Positions 7,850-19,089 of a DNA stretch of 64,000 nt are shown here, in pieces (position 1 is the first letter of the stretch; every line of letters begins with the position of its first letter). A program made the translations under genes and the position numbers. The notes below the pieces were generated by a model, which saw only the letters and a program-made list of their open reading frames with translations, searched no databases and was not told the origin of the DNA. This stretch comes from Candidatus Fimadaptatus faecigallinarum (GTDB taxonomy: Bacteria > Bacillota > Clostridia > Christensenellales > Aristaeellaceae): positions 1 to 64,000 of the forward strand of contig DVNK01000025.1 of the NCBI GenBank assembly GCA_018714445.1, in the 5' to 3' direction.

Positions 7850-9112
7850 TCATTGTATCGTGACCTTGATGGTCGCGGGTTCTATGTTGATGTCGAGATC
7901 GGCGTCGGAGTCGATCTGGCAGTAGACCGGCAGTTCGTATTCGCCCTCGGGCAGGCCGGTAACGTCGACGTAGAGCTGCACATCGCCGCGGCTGAGCGCG
8001 CTTATCTGGGTATACGGGCCGGTGACGGTCACGGTGAAGTCGCGGCTGCGGGTTGCGGTGAGGCCCTCGGCCAGGCCGGTCAGCTCGGGCGTCATCGAGT
8101 CGAACGTGCGGCTTATCTGGCGCTCGCTAATGCGGATGGTGACCAGGACCTCCTCAGTGGACAGGTATTTCATGTCGCTCTGGCGATTGACGCGGGTGGT
8201 CTTGGTGGTGGTTTCGCTCATGTCGTTTACGTTTATCGAGTAAATCTGCACCGTGTCGAGCGAGTCCAGGAAGCGCTGAGCGCCGGCGACGGCTATCTCG
8301 GAGGGCTGCACCTCAACGGCGTCTATCTGATAGCCCTGGGCGACGGTGCCGGTTATGACCTTGGCCAGGTCGGTCTCAACGGGTATGTTTTGTATCGGGT
8401 AGGCGTCGACGCTGGTTATGACCGAGCTGGTCGTCGTCGACACCGCTGGGAACGATACGGCGCGCTGATCGTCGTTCATCAGCGTGAACGACACCGCGCG
8501 GGTTATCGAGCCGACCGTGTCCACGCCGCTCAGGTCCATGACGGCGCGGGCGCTGGTGATCTGTTCGACCTGGGACGCGGGGCCGCTGACGGTCAGTATC
8601 GACGGGTTGCTGGTGGGCGAGGAGTACCAGAAGTTGTCCTCGTCGGCGCCATCCAGCACCACTTCGACCTGTACGTTGCGCTGCTCCAGCTCGTCGACGT
8701 TGAGCGTAACCGAATCGGGGTATATGCCGGTCACGGTGCCGTACACGGTGCTGGCGGTCAGCGGTATCGTCTGCTCGCCGGTTTCGCGTATGCGCGACAG
8801 GTCGAGTTCGACGCGCACGTTATTGCTGGTCACGCGGTAATAGTCGCTCTTTGTGACCTCCACGGCCACGCGCACCTGCGGCAGTATCTCGGAGAGCGCC
8901 TCGGTTATCGCCAGATCGCGGCTGTCCAGCGTGGACTGATTGGTCGTGTTTATGTAGAGGTTGCTCAGCACGCGTTCACGGGTTATCGTGGTATCGTTGG
9001 TCAGCACGAAGCTCCACAGCGCTATCGCCAGCACCAGCGACAGCACCTTCAGCCAGAAGTTGCTCAGCAGCGCCCGCCTGAGCCAGCCCAGGAATTTCTT
9101 TATCACATTCAT
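7850..9112 (-). CDS. cdaR: CdaR, YbbR-domain regulator of diadenylate cyclase
   Basis: A 420-aa membrane-anchored protein with an N-terminal transmembrane helix (NFWLKVLSLVLAIALWSFV, about 18-36) and an extracellular part made of successive YbbR beta domains. These show the family's recurring pattern of VTVSGP/VTVTGP-like strands (LTVSGPASQV, VTVTGPYTQI) and ending EPATIKVTIQ. In Firmicutes CdaR binds CdaA and modulates c-di-AMP synthesis. The ATG overlaps the cdaA stop by four bases (ATGA), so translation is probably coupled. A GC-rich stem-loop lies after the stop (7817-7842), before the next gene. Length and order match the family well. Confidence 0.93.
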   Translation of the reverse strand: MNVIKKFLGWLRRALLSNFWLKVLSLVLAIALWSFVLTNDTTITRERVLSNLYINTTNQSTLDSRDLAITEALSEILPQVRVAVEVTKSDYYRVTSNNVRVELDLSRIRETGEQTIPLTASTVYGTVTGIYPDSVTLNVDELEQRNVQVEVVLDGADEDNFWYSSPTSNPSILTVSGPASQVEQITSARAVMDLSGVDTVGSITRAVSFTLMNDDQRAVSFPAVSTTTSSVITSVDAYPIQNIPVETDLAKVITGTVAQGYQIDAVEVQPSEIAVAGAQRFLDSLDTVQIYSINVNDMSETTTKTTRVNRQSDMKYLSTEEVLVTIRISERQISRTFDSMTPELTGLAEGLTATRSRDFTVTVTGPYTQISALSRGDVQLYVDVTGLPEGEYELPVYCQIDSDADLDINIEPATIKVTIQ

Positions 9113-9954
9113 TTGCCGGCCCTCCGTTTCAGCAGCTGCTTCAGGACGCCGGGCTGCGGTTCGCCGTAGATCTGATGGAGCAGTTCGGACAGCGACTTGG
9201 CGTCCAGGTAGCGGCTGAGCTTGCCGCCGCGGGCCATAGATATGACGCCGGTCTCCTCGGATACGACCAGTGCGGTGGCGTCGGTGGTTTCGGTAACGCC
9301 TATCGCGGCGCGGTGACGGGTGCCCAGGTCGCGGCTAATCGACTGATCGTCGGTCAAGGGCAGTATGCACGCCGCGGCGTACAGGCTCTCGCCGCGCACG
9401 ACCACCGCGCCGTCATGCAGCGGGGTATTGGGTTCGAATATGTTTTCTATAAGCCCGGCGGATATGCGGGCATCGACCAGCGTGCCGCTTTCTATCACGT
9501 CCTTCAGGCCGGTATTGCCCTCTATCACTATCAGCGCGCCCACGCGGCGGCGGGCGAGCCGGGTCAGCGAGTCTACGAATGCATTGACTATGCGCTCTAT
9601 TTCTATATCGCCGCTGCGCGCCTTGTTGGCGGCGAGTATCTTGCCGCGGCCTATCTGCTCCAGCGCGCGGCGCAGTTCAGGTTGAAATATGACTACCAGC
9701 AGTACCGAACCGGTATTGATCAGCTGCACCAGCACCCAGTTGAGCGCGCGCAGGTTGATCGTGGCCGAGAGCCAGGTTACTATCAGCACGACGATAAGCC
9801 CCTTGAACACCGAGGAACCGCGCGTCTGCCGGGTAAACCGAAGCAGCTGATATATCAAAAACGCCACGATCAGTATATCGACAACATCCCGCCAGTCGGG
9901 ACGGTAGAACACGTTCCAGAACATCTCTGTGATCTGTGCCCACAACCACTCCAA
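9109..9954 (-). CDS. cdaA: CdaA, membrane diadenylate cyclase (c-di-AMP synthase)
   Basis: A 281-aa enzyme that condenses two ATP into c-di-AMP. Three N-terminal transmembrane helices (about 24-40, 51-66 and 70-92) precede the DAC domain, which holds the signature DGA (181-183, in LHDGAVVVRG) and RHR (213-215, in GTRHRAAIG) motifs. The TTG at 9954 is chosen as start: GAGGG lies 7 bases before it and the product then begins MEWLW, like other CdaA proteins. The in-frame ATG at 10011 is unlikely because a TATAAT box lies only 2 bases upstream of it, so the transcript would start at or after that ATG. It heads the operon cdaA-cdaR-membrane protein-ATPase; glmM is absent. Confidence 0.93.
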   Translation of the reverse strand: MEWLWAQITEMFWNVFYRPDWRDVVDILIVAFLIYQLLRFTRQTRGSSVFKGLIVVLIVTWLSATINLRALNWVLVQLINTGSVLLVVIFQPELRRALEQIGRGKILAANKARSGDIEIERIVNAFVDSLTRLARRRVGALIVIEGNTGLKDVIESGTLVDARISAGLIENIFEPNTPLHDGAVVVRGESLYAAACILPLTDDQSISRDLGTRHRAAIGVTETTDATALVVSEETGVISMARGGKLSRYLDAKSLSELLHQIYGEPQPGVLKQLLKRRAGK

Positions 9955-10013
9955 TCGCTCACCCTCTTGCTGATTATTGGCCGCGGACGCGCCGCGGCAG
10001 CGTGTACACATAT

Positions 10014-10042
10014 ATTATAGTATATTTCCGCAAGTTATGAAA
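10014..10042 (-). promoter_or_regulatory. Predicted cdaA promoter
   Basis: On the minus strand, -10 TATAAT (10014-10019) lies 17 bp from a weak -35, TTTCAT (10037-10042). The -10 position rules out the ATG at 10011 as a usable start. Confidence 0.55.
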
Positions 10043-10131
10043 CCCATATTTAGAAGAAATCCGCTTCATATTATTGTCAATTTTGCCAGATTCACGCGCT
10101 AAAACGCGGACCGCGCTTAACAGTCAGGGCG

Positions 10132-10161
10132 TTGACATTGCGCCGTGCGTGAGGCTATACT
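10132..10161 (+). promoter_or_regulatory. Promoter of rpiB
   Basis: TTGACA (10132-10137) and TATACT (10156-10161), 18-bp spacer, about 50 bp before the rpiB start. Confidence 0.75.
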
Positions 10162-10210
10162 TTACAAAGAGCGTGCTTGCGCTATTAAATACGGGAAGAA
10201 GTGCGTATAT

Positions 10211-10651
10211 ATGACGATAGGTATAGGCAACGATCATACTGGGGTGGAGTTAAAGCGCATAATAACCGAGCATCTGCGCGCGCGCGGCTGCGAAGTGGTG
10301 AACTACGGCACTGACTCGACCGAATCGACCGATTACCCGATATACGGCGAAAAGGTCGCGCGTGCGGTCGTGGCGGGCGAGTGCGATCTGGGCGTGGTCA
10401 TCTGCGGCACCGGCATAGGCATATCGCTGGCGGCAAACAAGGTGCATGGCATACGCTGCGCGTGCTGTTCGGAGCCGTATTCGGCGCGGATGGCGCGCGA
10501 GCACAACAACGCCAACATGCTGGCGTTTGGCGCGCGAGTGGTGGGGCCGGAGCTGGCCAAGATGATCGTGGATCAGTGGCTGGACGCCGAGTTCAATCCG
10601 CGGCATCTCAGGCGCGTGGAAATGCTTGCAGACATAGAGCGGCGCGGTTGA
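10211..10651 (+). CDS. rpiB: Ribose-5-phosphate isomerase B
   Basis: A 146-aa cytosolic isomerase interconverting ribose 5-phosphate and ribulose 5-phosphate in the pentose phosphate pathway. It has the RpiB/LacAB features: GNDHTG near the N-terminus (substrate-binding Asp-His pair), the VVICGTGIGISLAANK loop with the catalytic Cys, HNNANMLAFGAR and the C-terminal RHLRRVEML segment. Length is typical. The ATG at 10211 begins MTIGIGNDHTG; upstream in-frame codons would place the promoter inside the gene. It is a single-gene unit with its own promoter and terminator, divergent from cdaA. Confidence 0.95.
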   Translation: MTIGIGNDHTGVELKRIITEHLRARGCEVVNYGTDSTESTDYPIYGEKVARAVVAGECDLGVVICGTGIGISLAANKVHGIRCACCSEPYSARMAREHNNANMLAFGARVVGPELAKMIVDQWLDAEFNPRHLRRVEMLADIERRG

Positions 10652-10675
10652 GCGCGAAACTGACGCGGGCGGCAT

Positions 10676-10706
10676 TGCGCGGCGCGGGGGCATCCCCGCG
10701 CCGCGC
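10676..10706 (+). terminator. Hairpin after rpiB
   Basis: GC-rich stem (GCGCGGGCGCGGGG against CCCCGCGCCGCGC, one bulged G). The tail TTGCATTATTAT is only moderately T-rich. Confidence 0.5.
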
Positions 10707-10825
10707 TTGCATTATTATCGGTTATATTTTAAGCTGAAAGCCAAAAAGCGGAAACATATCGCCGTTATATTACGTCTTAACAAAGGCGGCGGCGCGCGCC
10801 GCGAGTTTGGACGGGAGGTGTGGCA

Positions 10826-12367
10826 ATGGCTGCAATGGCAAACGGCCCGGAGCCGGGCCCGATAATACGCGTGAGCAACGTGCGCAAGACTTTCCGCGAG
10901 GGCGCGAGCCGCACCGATGCGTTGAAAGACGTCAGCTTTGAGATAATGCCGGGCGAGTTCTGCACGATAATCGGGCGGTCGGGCTCGGGCAAATCGACGC
11001 TGCTGAACATGTTGGCAGGGCTGGATCATCCCACGCGCGGCCAGATAGTGATACTGGGCCGGCATATAGAGCGCATGAGCGAGGACGAACTGGTGGCGTT
11101 CAGGCTCAAGCATGTGGGGTTCGTGTTTCAGTCGTACAACCTGTTCCCGTCGTATGACGCACTGGACAACGTGGCGATGCCGCTGACGTACCGGGGCGTG
11201 CCGCGGCGGGTGCGGGAAAAGCGCGCGCGGCGCATGATACAGTCGGTGGGGCTCAAGCACCGCATGCACCACACGCCCAACAAGATGTCCGGCGGCGAAC
11301 AGCAGCGCGTGGGCATAGCGCGCGCGCTGATAACCAATCCTCAGATAATATTTGCCGACGAGCCCACCGGCAACCTGGACGTAAAGACCAGCGCGCGGGC
11401 GCTCAAGCTGATGGTGGACTGCGTGCGCGAGCGCGGCGCGACGCTGATAGTGGTCACGCACGACCCGGAGATGTCGCGCTATGCCGACCATGTGATACGG
11501 CTGCTGGACGGCTGCGTGATAGAGAATTCGCTCAATCCCAATCCCGACGTGATACAGCCGCCCGAGGACTCCGGCCAGGATTGGGAGCCCGTGGCGGCGC
11601 CCCGGAAGCAGGCCCCGCCGCGGCATCAGGGCTGGCTGGCGCGGCGGCGCGCGGCAAAGCAGGCCGCCAGTAACGCCAAGGCCAGTTCCGACCCGCCGGC
11701 TGGGCAGGACGGCATCAGCGCCGAAGCCGCGACGCCGGATAAGGGCGTAAAGGCCGAACAGATCGGCAATGGCGTTGGAGCGGAAGCGAATGCCCAGGTC
11801 AAACCGTCCGAACAAGACGGCGATAACACCAAAGCCGCGACGCCGGATAAGGGCACAGAGGCCGAACAGAGCAACGAATGTACCGGAATTGAAGCGAATA
11901 CGCAGGTCAAACCGTCCGAACAAGACGGCGATAACACCGAAACCGCGACATCGGATAAGGGCACAGAGGTCGAACAGAGCAACGAATGCGTCGGAACTGA
12001 AGCGAGTGCCCAGGTCAAACCGTCCGAACAAGACGGCGATAACACCGAAGCCGCGACATCGGATAAGGGCGTAAAGGCAGAACAGATCGGCAATGGCGGC
12101 GGGGCGGAAGCGAATACACAGGTCAAACCGTCCGAACAAGACGGCGATAGCACCAAAGCCGCGACGCAGGATAAAAACGCAACGCCCAAGCAGAGCGAAC
12201 ATAGCGCCGTAACGGCCGGACACGCCGATAGCGCATCGACCGTACTCGCCCCGCAGGGCGCAGGGCCGGCGGATGCGAACGCGCCTTACGCGGACGTGCG
12301 GGCCGGTCAGACTGACGCGGCACGGCCCGCTGAGTCGCCGGACGACGCGGCCCGGGCCGGCCGATAG
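10826..12367 (+). CDS. ABC transporter ATP-binding protein (MacB/LolD type) with a repetitive C-terminal tail
   Basis: A 513-aa protein. Residues 1 to about 235 are a complete ABC ATPase of the MacB/LolD group: Walker A GRSGSGKST (50-58), Q-loop in FVFQSYNLFP, signature MSGGEQQRVGIARAL, Walker B IIFADEPTGNLD and H-loop VVTHD. After about 250 residues the protein becomes hydrophilic and repetitive, with four 36-aa units (type ending VKPSEQDGDNT) plus a partial fifth, and ends in an Ala/Asp-rich stretch. Relatives are normally 220-260 aa, so half of this protein is an extra tail. The ATG at 10826 follows GGGAGG by 7 bases. It is followed by a CARDB surface protein and an FtsX-like permease, forming an export or mechanotransmission-type ABC system (inference). 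Confidence 0.88.
   Translation: MAAMANGPEPGPIIRVSNVRKTFREGASRTDALKDVSFEIMPGEFCTIIGRSGSGKSTLLNMLAGLDHPTRGQIVILGRHIERMSEDELVAFRLKHVGFVFQSYNLFPSYDALDNVAMPLTYRGVPRRVREKRARRMIQSVGLKHRMHHTPNKMSGGEQQRVGIARALITNPQIIFADEPTGNLDVKTSARALKLMVDCVRERGATLIVVTHDPEMSRYADHVIRLLDGCVIENSLNPNPDVIQPPEDSGQDWEPVAAPRKQAPPRHQGWLARRRAAKQAASNAKASSDPPAGQDGISAEAATPDKGVKAEQIGNGVGAEANAQVKPSEQDGDNTKAATPDKGTEAEQSNECTGIEANTQVKPSEQDGDNTETATSDKGTEVEQSNECVGTEASAQVKPSEQDGDNTEAATSDKGVKAEQIGNGGGAEANTQVKPSEQDGDSTKAATQDKNATPKQSEHSAVTAGHADSASTVLAPQGAGPADANAPYADVRAGQTDAARPAESPDDAARAGR
11736..12180. repeat. In-frame 108-bp tandem repeat in the ABC ATPase gene
   Basis: Four units of 36 codons plus a partial fifth. The most conserved part encodes QVKPSEQDGDN; the first half varies between two alternating types (EQIGNG and EQSNEC). 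Confidence 0.88.
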
Positions 12368-12420
12368 GCGTAACTCAAACCCGAAATACTTACGCGCGAG
12401 TGGCGCGAGGAGGCAGACAA

Positions 12421-14943
<2,523 letters not shown>

Positions 14944-14959
14944 CCGCGGGGGTTGTCAG

Positions 14960-16354
14960 ATGAGATTTGCCGACATTGTGGCATACAGCCTTAAAAACCT
15001 CAGGCAGAACAAGGGCCGCACCATAGCCACCATGGTCGGCGTCGTGCTGGGCACGCTGCTGGTGGTGCTGATAGTTGCAATAGGCAACGGCGCCAACAAG
15101 TCGATCATGGACAGCATGGAGCAGAATACCAACCTGATGCTGATAAACGTGTACCCCTACTATGGCGGCGGCGAGGAAAGCGGCCAGCCGCGCGTCACCA
15201 AGCTGACCGATACCACGTTGGCCCAGATACGCGCGCTGGAAGGCGTGGAGGCCGTGACGCCGATGACGTATGTATACCTGGGCATGGAGGCCTACCTGAT
15301 AAACGGCAAGTACGAGATGTACAGCTCGTTTACCGCGGTCGACATGGAGGCGTTTTCCAAGTTCATCGAGCTGAGCGAAGGGCGCGTGGCCACCAATAAC
15401 CGCAACAAGGTCGAGTTTTTGATGTCGCCGGTCAACATGGTGGAGTTCCGCGATCCGGATGACAAGAACTACGAGTGGGTCGACGTGTATACGCTGCTGC
15501 AAAACGATGAGGAGATACCGCTGCCGCGCATAAACTGGCTGAATTCGCCGTTTACGCTGCGCTTCCGTTACTACGACTACTCGGTCGTGACCGAGACCAA
15601 TCCCACGCCCGAGGAACACACATTCGAACTGGACGCCCGCATGACCGGCATAATCAAGCCCGACAAGAACGACTTTACGTTCTCATACGGCACATATGTC
15701 GACATCAAGTGGGTAAAGCAGTTCATCAAGGACAATAAGAAACTGCTGGAGGACCTGGGCAGCGTGCCCAAGCTGGACAGCTACGACAACGTTTACGTCA
15801 AGGCGCGCAGCGTCGATGAGGTCAGCACGGTGCTCAAGGGCTTAAACGAGCTGGGCGTGCAGTACAGCAGCCCCATGCAGTGGATAGAGGAGCTCAAGGC
15901 GTCGACCAACAAGACCCAGATGTTCCTGATGTTCATAGCGATGTTCACCATGCTGGCGTCGATAATGTCGATATACAACACGATATCGATGTCGGTGCAG
16001 GAGCGCAAGCGCGAGATAGGCATAATGAAGGTGCTGGGCTGCGGGATATCGCGCATACGGGCGATGTTCCTGTCCGAGGCGATGATGATAGGCTTTGGCG
16101 GGGGGCTGATGGGACTGGTGTTAAGCTTCCTGCTGGCGCAGCTGATAAACAATGTGCCGGCGATAGGCGCGCTGCTGAGCCAGCTGATGGGCGCGTCGGC
16201 GTTTGGCAGCGGCGGGCTCAGCGCGATAATCACGCCCGAGCTGGCGCTGATGACGTGGCTGGGCGCGATACTGGTGTCGGTGCTGTCGGGCTACATACCC
16301 GCCAACCGTGCCACGCGCATGTCGGCGCAGGAGGCCATCCGCTCGGTGGGCTGA
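14960..16354 (+). CDS. ABC transporter permease, FtsX/MacB type
   Basis: A 464-aa membrane protein with the MacB/FtsX layout: one N-terminal transmembrane helix (TIATMVGVVLGTLLVVLIVAIG, about 22-43), a large extracellular domain (about 45-315), and three C-terminal helices (MFLMFIAMFTMLASIMSIYN; EAMMIGFGGGLMGLVLSFLLA; TWLGAILVSVLSGYIPA). The segment VQERKREIGIMKVLGC before helix 3 is diagnostic of the family. It starts 16 bp after the CARDB protein gene and is the last of a three-gene operon, with a strong terminator 33 bp after the stop. It likely pairs with the ATPase at 10826 as a homodimeric permease. Substrate not predictable. Confidence 0.92.
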   Translation: MRFADIVAYSLKNLRQNKGRTIATMVGVVLGTLLVVLIVAIGNGANKSIMDSMEQNTNLMLINVYPYYGGGEESGQPRVTKLTDTTLAQIRALEGVEAVTPMTYVYLGMEAYLINGKYEMYSSFTAVDMEAFSKFIELSEGRVATNNRNKVEFLMSPVNMVEFRDPDDKNYEWVDVYTLLQNDEEIPLPRINWLNSPFTLRFRYYDYSVVTETNPTPEEHTFELDARMTGIIKPDKNDFTFSYGTYVDIKWVKQFIKDNKKLLEDLGSVPKLDSYDNVYVKARSVDEVSTVLKGLNELGVQYSSPMQWIEELKASTNKTQMFLMFIAMFTMLASIMSIYNTISMSVQERKREIGIMKVLGCGISRIRAMFLSEAMMIGFGGGLMGLVLSFLLAQLINNVPAIGALLSQLMGASAFGSGGLSAIITPELALMTWLGAILVSVLSGYIPANRATRMSAQEAIRSVG

Positions 16355-16387
16355 GCGCCCTGCCAGGCAAGCAATAACCACAGACAG

Positions 16388-16417
16388 GCCGTCGGGGCGT
16401 TTGAGCGCTCCGGCGGC
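16388..16417 (+). terminator. Terminator of the ABC/CARDB/permease operon
   Basis: Arms GCCGTCGGGGCG and CGCTCCGGCGGC (one G-T pair), loop TTTGAG, followed by six T. Confidence 0.88.
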
Positions 16418-16779
16418 TTTTTTGTGTAGCGGCGATGGGATGGCCACATGCGTTGCAAGCAGGGCATGCCACATCGTGCGGCACTGCGCTGCCGGATACA
16501 AAGCGTGGCCCCTGGGTGCGCGGGCATTCCGGCGGAGTCAGTTCCGCTGGGGCCGGCCAACCGGCTGATCTCGGGCGCGGCGTTGATGCATCTGACGGGT
16601 TGAACTGCGGCCGCTTTGCGCGGCGCGATGCCGCGATGGCCGCACGGCCGCGCAGATGCGTGCTCGGGCAGACTTACGTCCGCTCAACCGCGCGCACGTA
16701 TAGAAATGCAAATCGATAGAGTAATACGCCTTGTGCGCGCCGCATGGCGATGCGAATAGTCCTGGCCCAAGGTGGGACG

Positions 16780-17320
16780 CGCCACAGCCGTGCATCCGTG
16801 TGGGTTGATGCCAAGCAGGTCGCGCGCTTGTACAGGCAGGCGTTTGGAGCGTATAGCTTCACGCGCGATGATGCGGCAAATCAGATGCGTATACCATGCA
16901 GCCGCATGCCGCAACGACCGCGTGCCAATATGGCCGGACGCCCAATATTCGTGCGCTCGCGTGGGCTGACGCCAAGCAGGTCGCGCGCTTGTACAGGCAG
17001 GCGTTTGGAGCGTAGAGTATCACGCGCGACAGTGCGGCAAATCAGATGTGCATGCTATGCAGCTGCATGCCGCAACAGCCGCATGCCGTAATGACCGCAT
17101 GCTAATATGGCCGGACACCCAATATTCGTGCATCCGCGTGGGCCGACGCCAAGCAGGTCGCGCGCTTGTACAGGCAGGCGTTTGGAGCGTATAGCTTCAC
17201 GCGCGACAGTGCGGCAAATCAGGTGCGCATACCATGCAGTCGCATGCTGCAATGACCGCGTGCCAATATGGCGGGCCACCCAATATATGTACGCTCACGC
17301 GGGCTGACGCCGGACAGACG
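16780..17320. repeat. Tandem array D, 161-bp unit, about 3.3 copies
   Basis: GCCAAGCAGGTCGCGCGCTTG begins near 16810, 16971 and 17148, with a diverged fourth start near 17309; spacings are 161, 177 and 161. The longer middle copy has an extra 16 bp made by local duplication of a CCGCATGCCG-type motif. The array lies between convergent genes. The flanks 16424-16779 and 17321-17549 show no gene. Confidence 0.85.
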
Positions 17321-17561
17321 CACACATGCGCGGCCAAATGCACCGCCAACCGCACGCCTGCTTGACCGGCTGCCCGACGGCGCATATGCGTGGCCAGTCG
17401 CACCAGCCGCCACGGCACCGCCATAGCCGTACAGACCGCACCGTGGGACGAGAGCGAAGCCTGCCTATCAGGCGCCGCCGCGTGCCGTCAGATGCGATAA
17501 CTACCACAAGTCAGCATGGCCCAACGGCGGAGTTGCGGCGCAATGCTCCCCAAAAACAAGG

Positions 17562-17591
17562 CCCGGCGTCGCCCATACGGGCGGCGCCGGG
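17562..17591 (-). terminator. Terminator of the PstS-like gene
   Basis: Minus-strand arms CCCGGCGCCGCCC and GGGCGACGCCGGG with loop GTAT, followed by CCTTGTTTTTG. Confidence 0.8.
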
Positions 17592-17629
17592 TAACTCATG
17601 AGCGTTCGTATTTATCAGGTTCGTATTAA

Positions 17630-18553
17630 TCAGGCCGCAGTCTCCTCGGTCGCGTCGTCGGTCACGGTCTCGACCGCATCCCAGGTGCGAACCTGGCCGG
17701 TGTAGATCGCGGTTATCTGCGCGGAGGTGATGCTGGTGATCGGGTTCTCAGCGTTCACTATGACCGCTATGCCGTCGTGAGCGAAGGTGGTCTGAGTCAG
17801 CGTTGCCAGCTCGTCTTCCTTGAGCGCGCGGCTGGACATGCCGATGTTGACCTTGCCCTCAGTTACGTCCTTGATGCCCGCAGAGGAGCCGGAGTAGGTT
17901 ATCTCTATGGTCACGTCGGGGTTGAGCGCCACATAGCCTTCCTTCAGCGCTTCGATGACCTTCTCAACCGAGGTGGAACCGGACAGGGTTATCTTGCCGG
18001 TGAGGCCGCTTGCGGTGTACTCGGTCGCAGCTACGGCCTCGGAGCCGTCGGCAGTCGTCGCGGTGTCGTCGGTAGCGGTCACGTAGCCGCGCTCGGCGAC
18101 TATCGCCTGACCCTGGGTGCTCATAACGTATTTGATGAAGTCGGCGGCCAGCTCGTCTTCAACGCCGGTCTGCGTGGCCAGTACGAACGGACGCGCCAGC
18201 GCATAAGAGCCGTTCTTCACGTTTTCGACGGTCGCCTCAACGCCGTCCACGGGCAGCGCCTTGACGCTGTCGGTCACCGCGCCCAGCGAGGTGTAACCTA
18301 TCGCCTGAGCGTCGACCTCGACCTTGCTGGTCACGGCGTCGGTCGAATCGACCAGCACGGCTTCGGGGTACAGCATGTCTTCGGTGCCCTCATCGGTCTC
18401 AACTACTATGTTCATCATCTCATCGAATGCTCCGCGCGTGCCCGAGCTGGCTTCACGCGATATGACCGTTATCTCATCGGTCGCTTCAAACGCCAGCGCC
18501 GAACCGCTCAGCATCATGGCACCCGCCAACAACAGACTTGCAAGCTTCTTCAT
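17630..18553 (-). CDS. pstS: PstS-like phosphate-binding protein with permuted lobes
   Basis: A 307-aa secreted binding protein with a signal peptide (1-21, MKKLASLLLAGAMMLSGSALA). Two phosphate-binding-type halves are recognisable but in the reverse of the classical order. VISREASSGTRGAF (30-43), normally in the second half of PstS, comes first. The N-terminal-type motifs SGSTSV (191-196), SGSSAG (221-226), IGMSSR (238-242) and DGIAVIVN (260-267) come last. The connecting region (about 160-182) is Thr/Ala-rich. The ATG at 18553 follows GGAGG; longer frames run into upstream non-coding DNA. No pstC, pstA or pstB lies nearby, and no lipobox Cys is seen. I recall similar permuted proteins in Clostridia but cannot verify it here. 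Confidence 0.82.
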   Translation of the reverse strand: MKKLASLLLAGAMMLSGSALAFEATDEITVISREASSGTRGAFDEMMNIVVETDEGTEDMLYPEAVLVDSTDAVTSKVEVDAQAIGYTSLGAVTDSVKALPVDGVEATVENVKNGSYALARPFVLATQTGVEDELAADFIKYVMSTQGQAIVAERGYVTATDDTATTADGSEAVAATEYTASGLTGKITLSGSTSVEKVIEALKEGYVALNPDVTIEITYSGSSAGIKDVTEGKVNIGMSSRALKEDELATLTQTTFAHDGIAVIVNAENPITSITSAQITAIYTGQVRTWDAVETVTDDATEETAA

Positions 18554-19089
18554 TTTTCTCGTCCTCCATATGTTCCTGTTTACTTTCCTTGCGACAGTTG
18601 CAGTATACCGCCCTTGAGTAAGCGGCCTGACTGCGCTGCGTGAGAAGGACGTAAGATGTGGTACGCGCCGGAGCTTACATATCCCAGCCGCCGCCGCAAC
18701 CAAAGCGTAAAGCAAGAGCGCAACCGGCGAAAAGCGCAATCGACGCGCCATGCGACAGGCACGGCCTCAAAGCGACGCGTGCCGCCGCAATGCCGTGCGG
18801 CACGTGAGCCGCGGCGGGTCGCATGGCCGTAAGAAAGCGGCATCGCGTGGAACAGACGCGCAAACGCGCCGTCCGCGGCGTTGCGCGGCGTCGCCCGGCG
18901 TCGGCTGCGGCAGCGGGCCTGGTTCTGCTGCGGCGCGGTGCTGATATAGGCAGCTTGTGCGGGCGCGGCGCGCATGCGTAAATCGCGTGCCATGCCAATG
19001 AGATTGCGATCTGTGTGAGCGCGGCTTTGCATAACCGAATTTGAATCATGCGCCGGGCACATGCAATTTGCGCAAATGCATCTCGCCCA

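Noticed and set aside
18640-18680. A third T-box (TGTGGTACGCGCC near 18655)
   Set aside because: Only a partial match to the antiterminator motif. No stem I, no terminator with T-tract, and no downstream gene on that strand.
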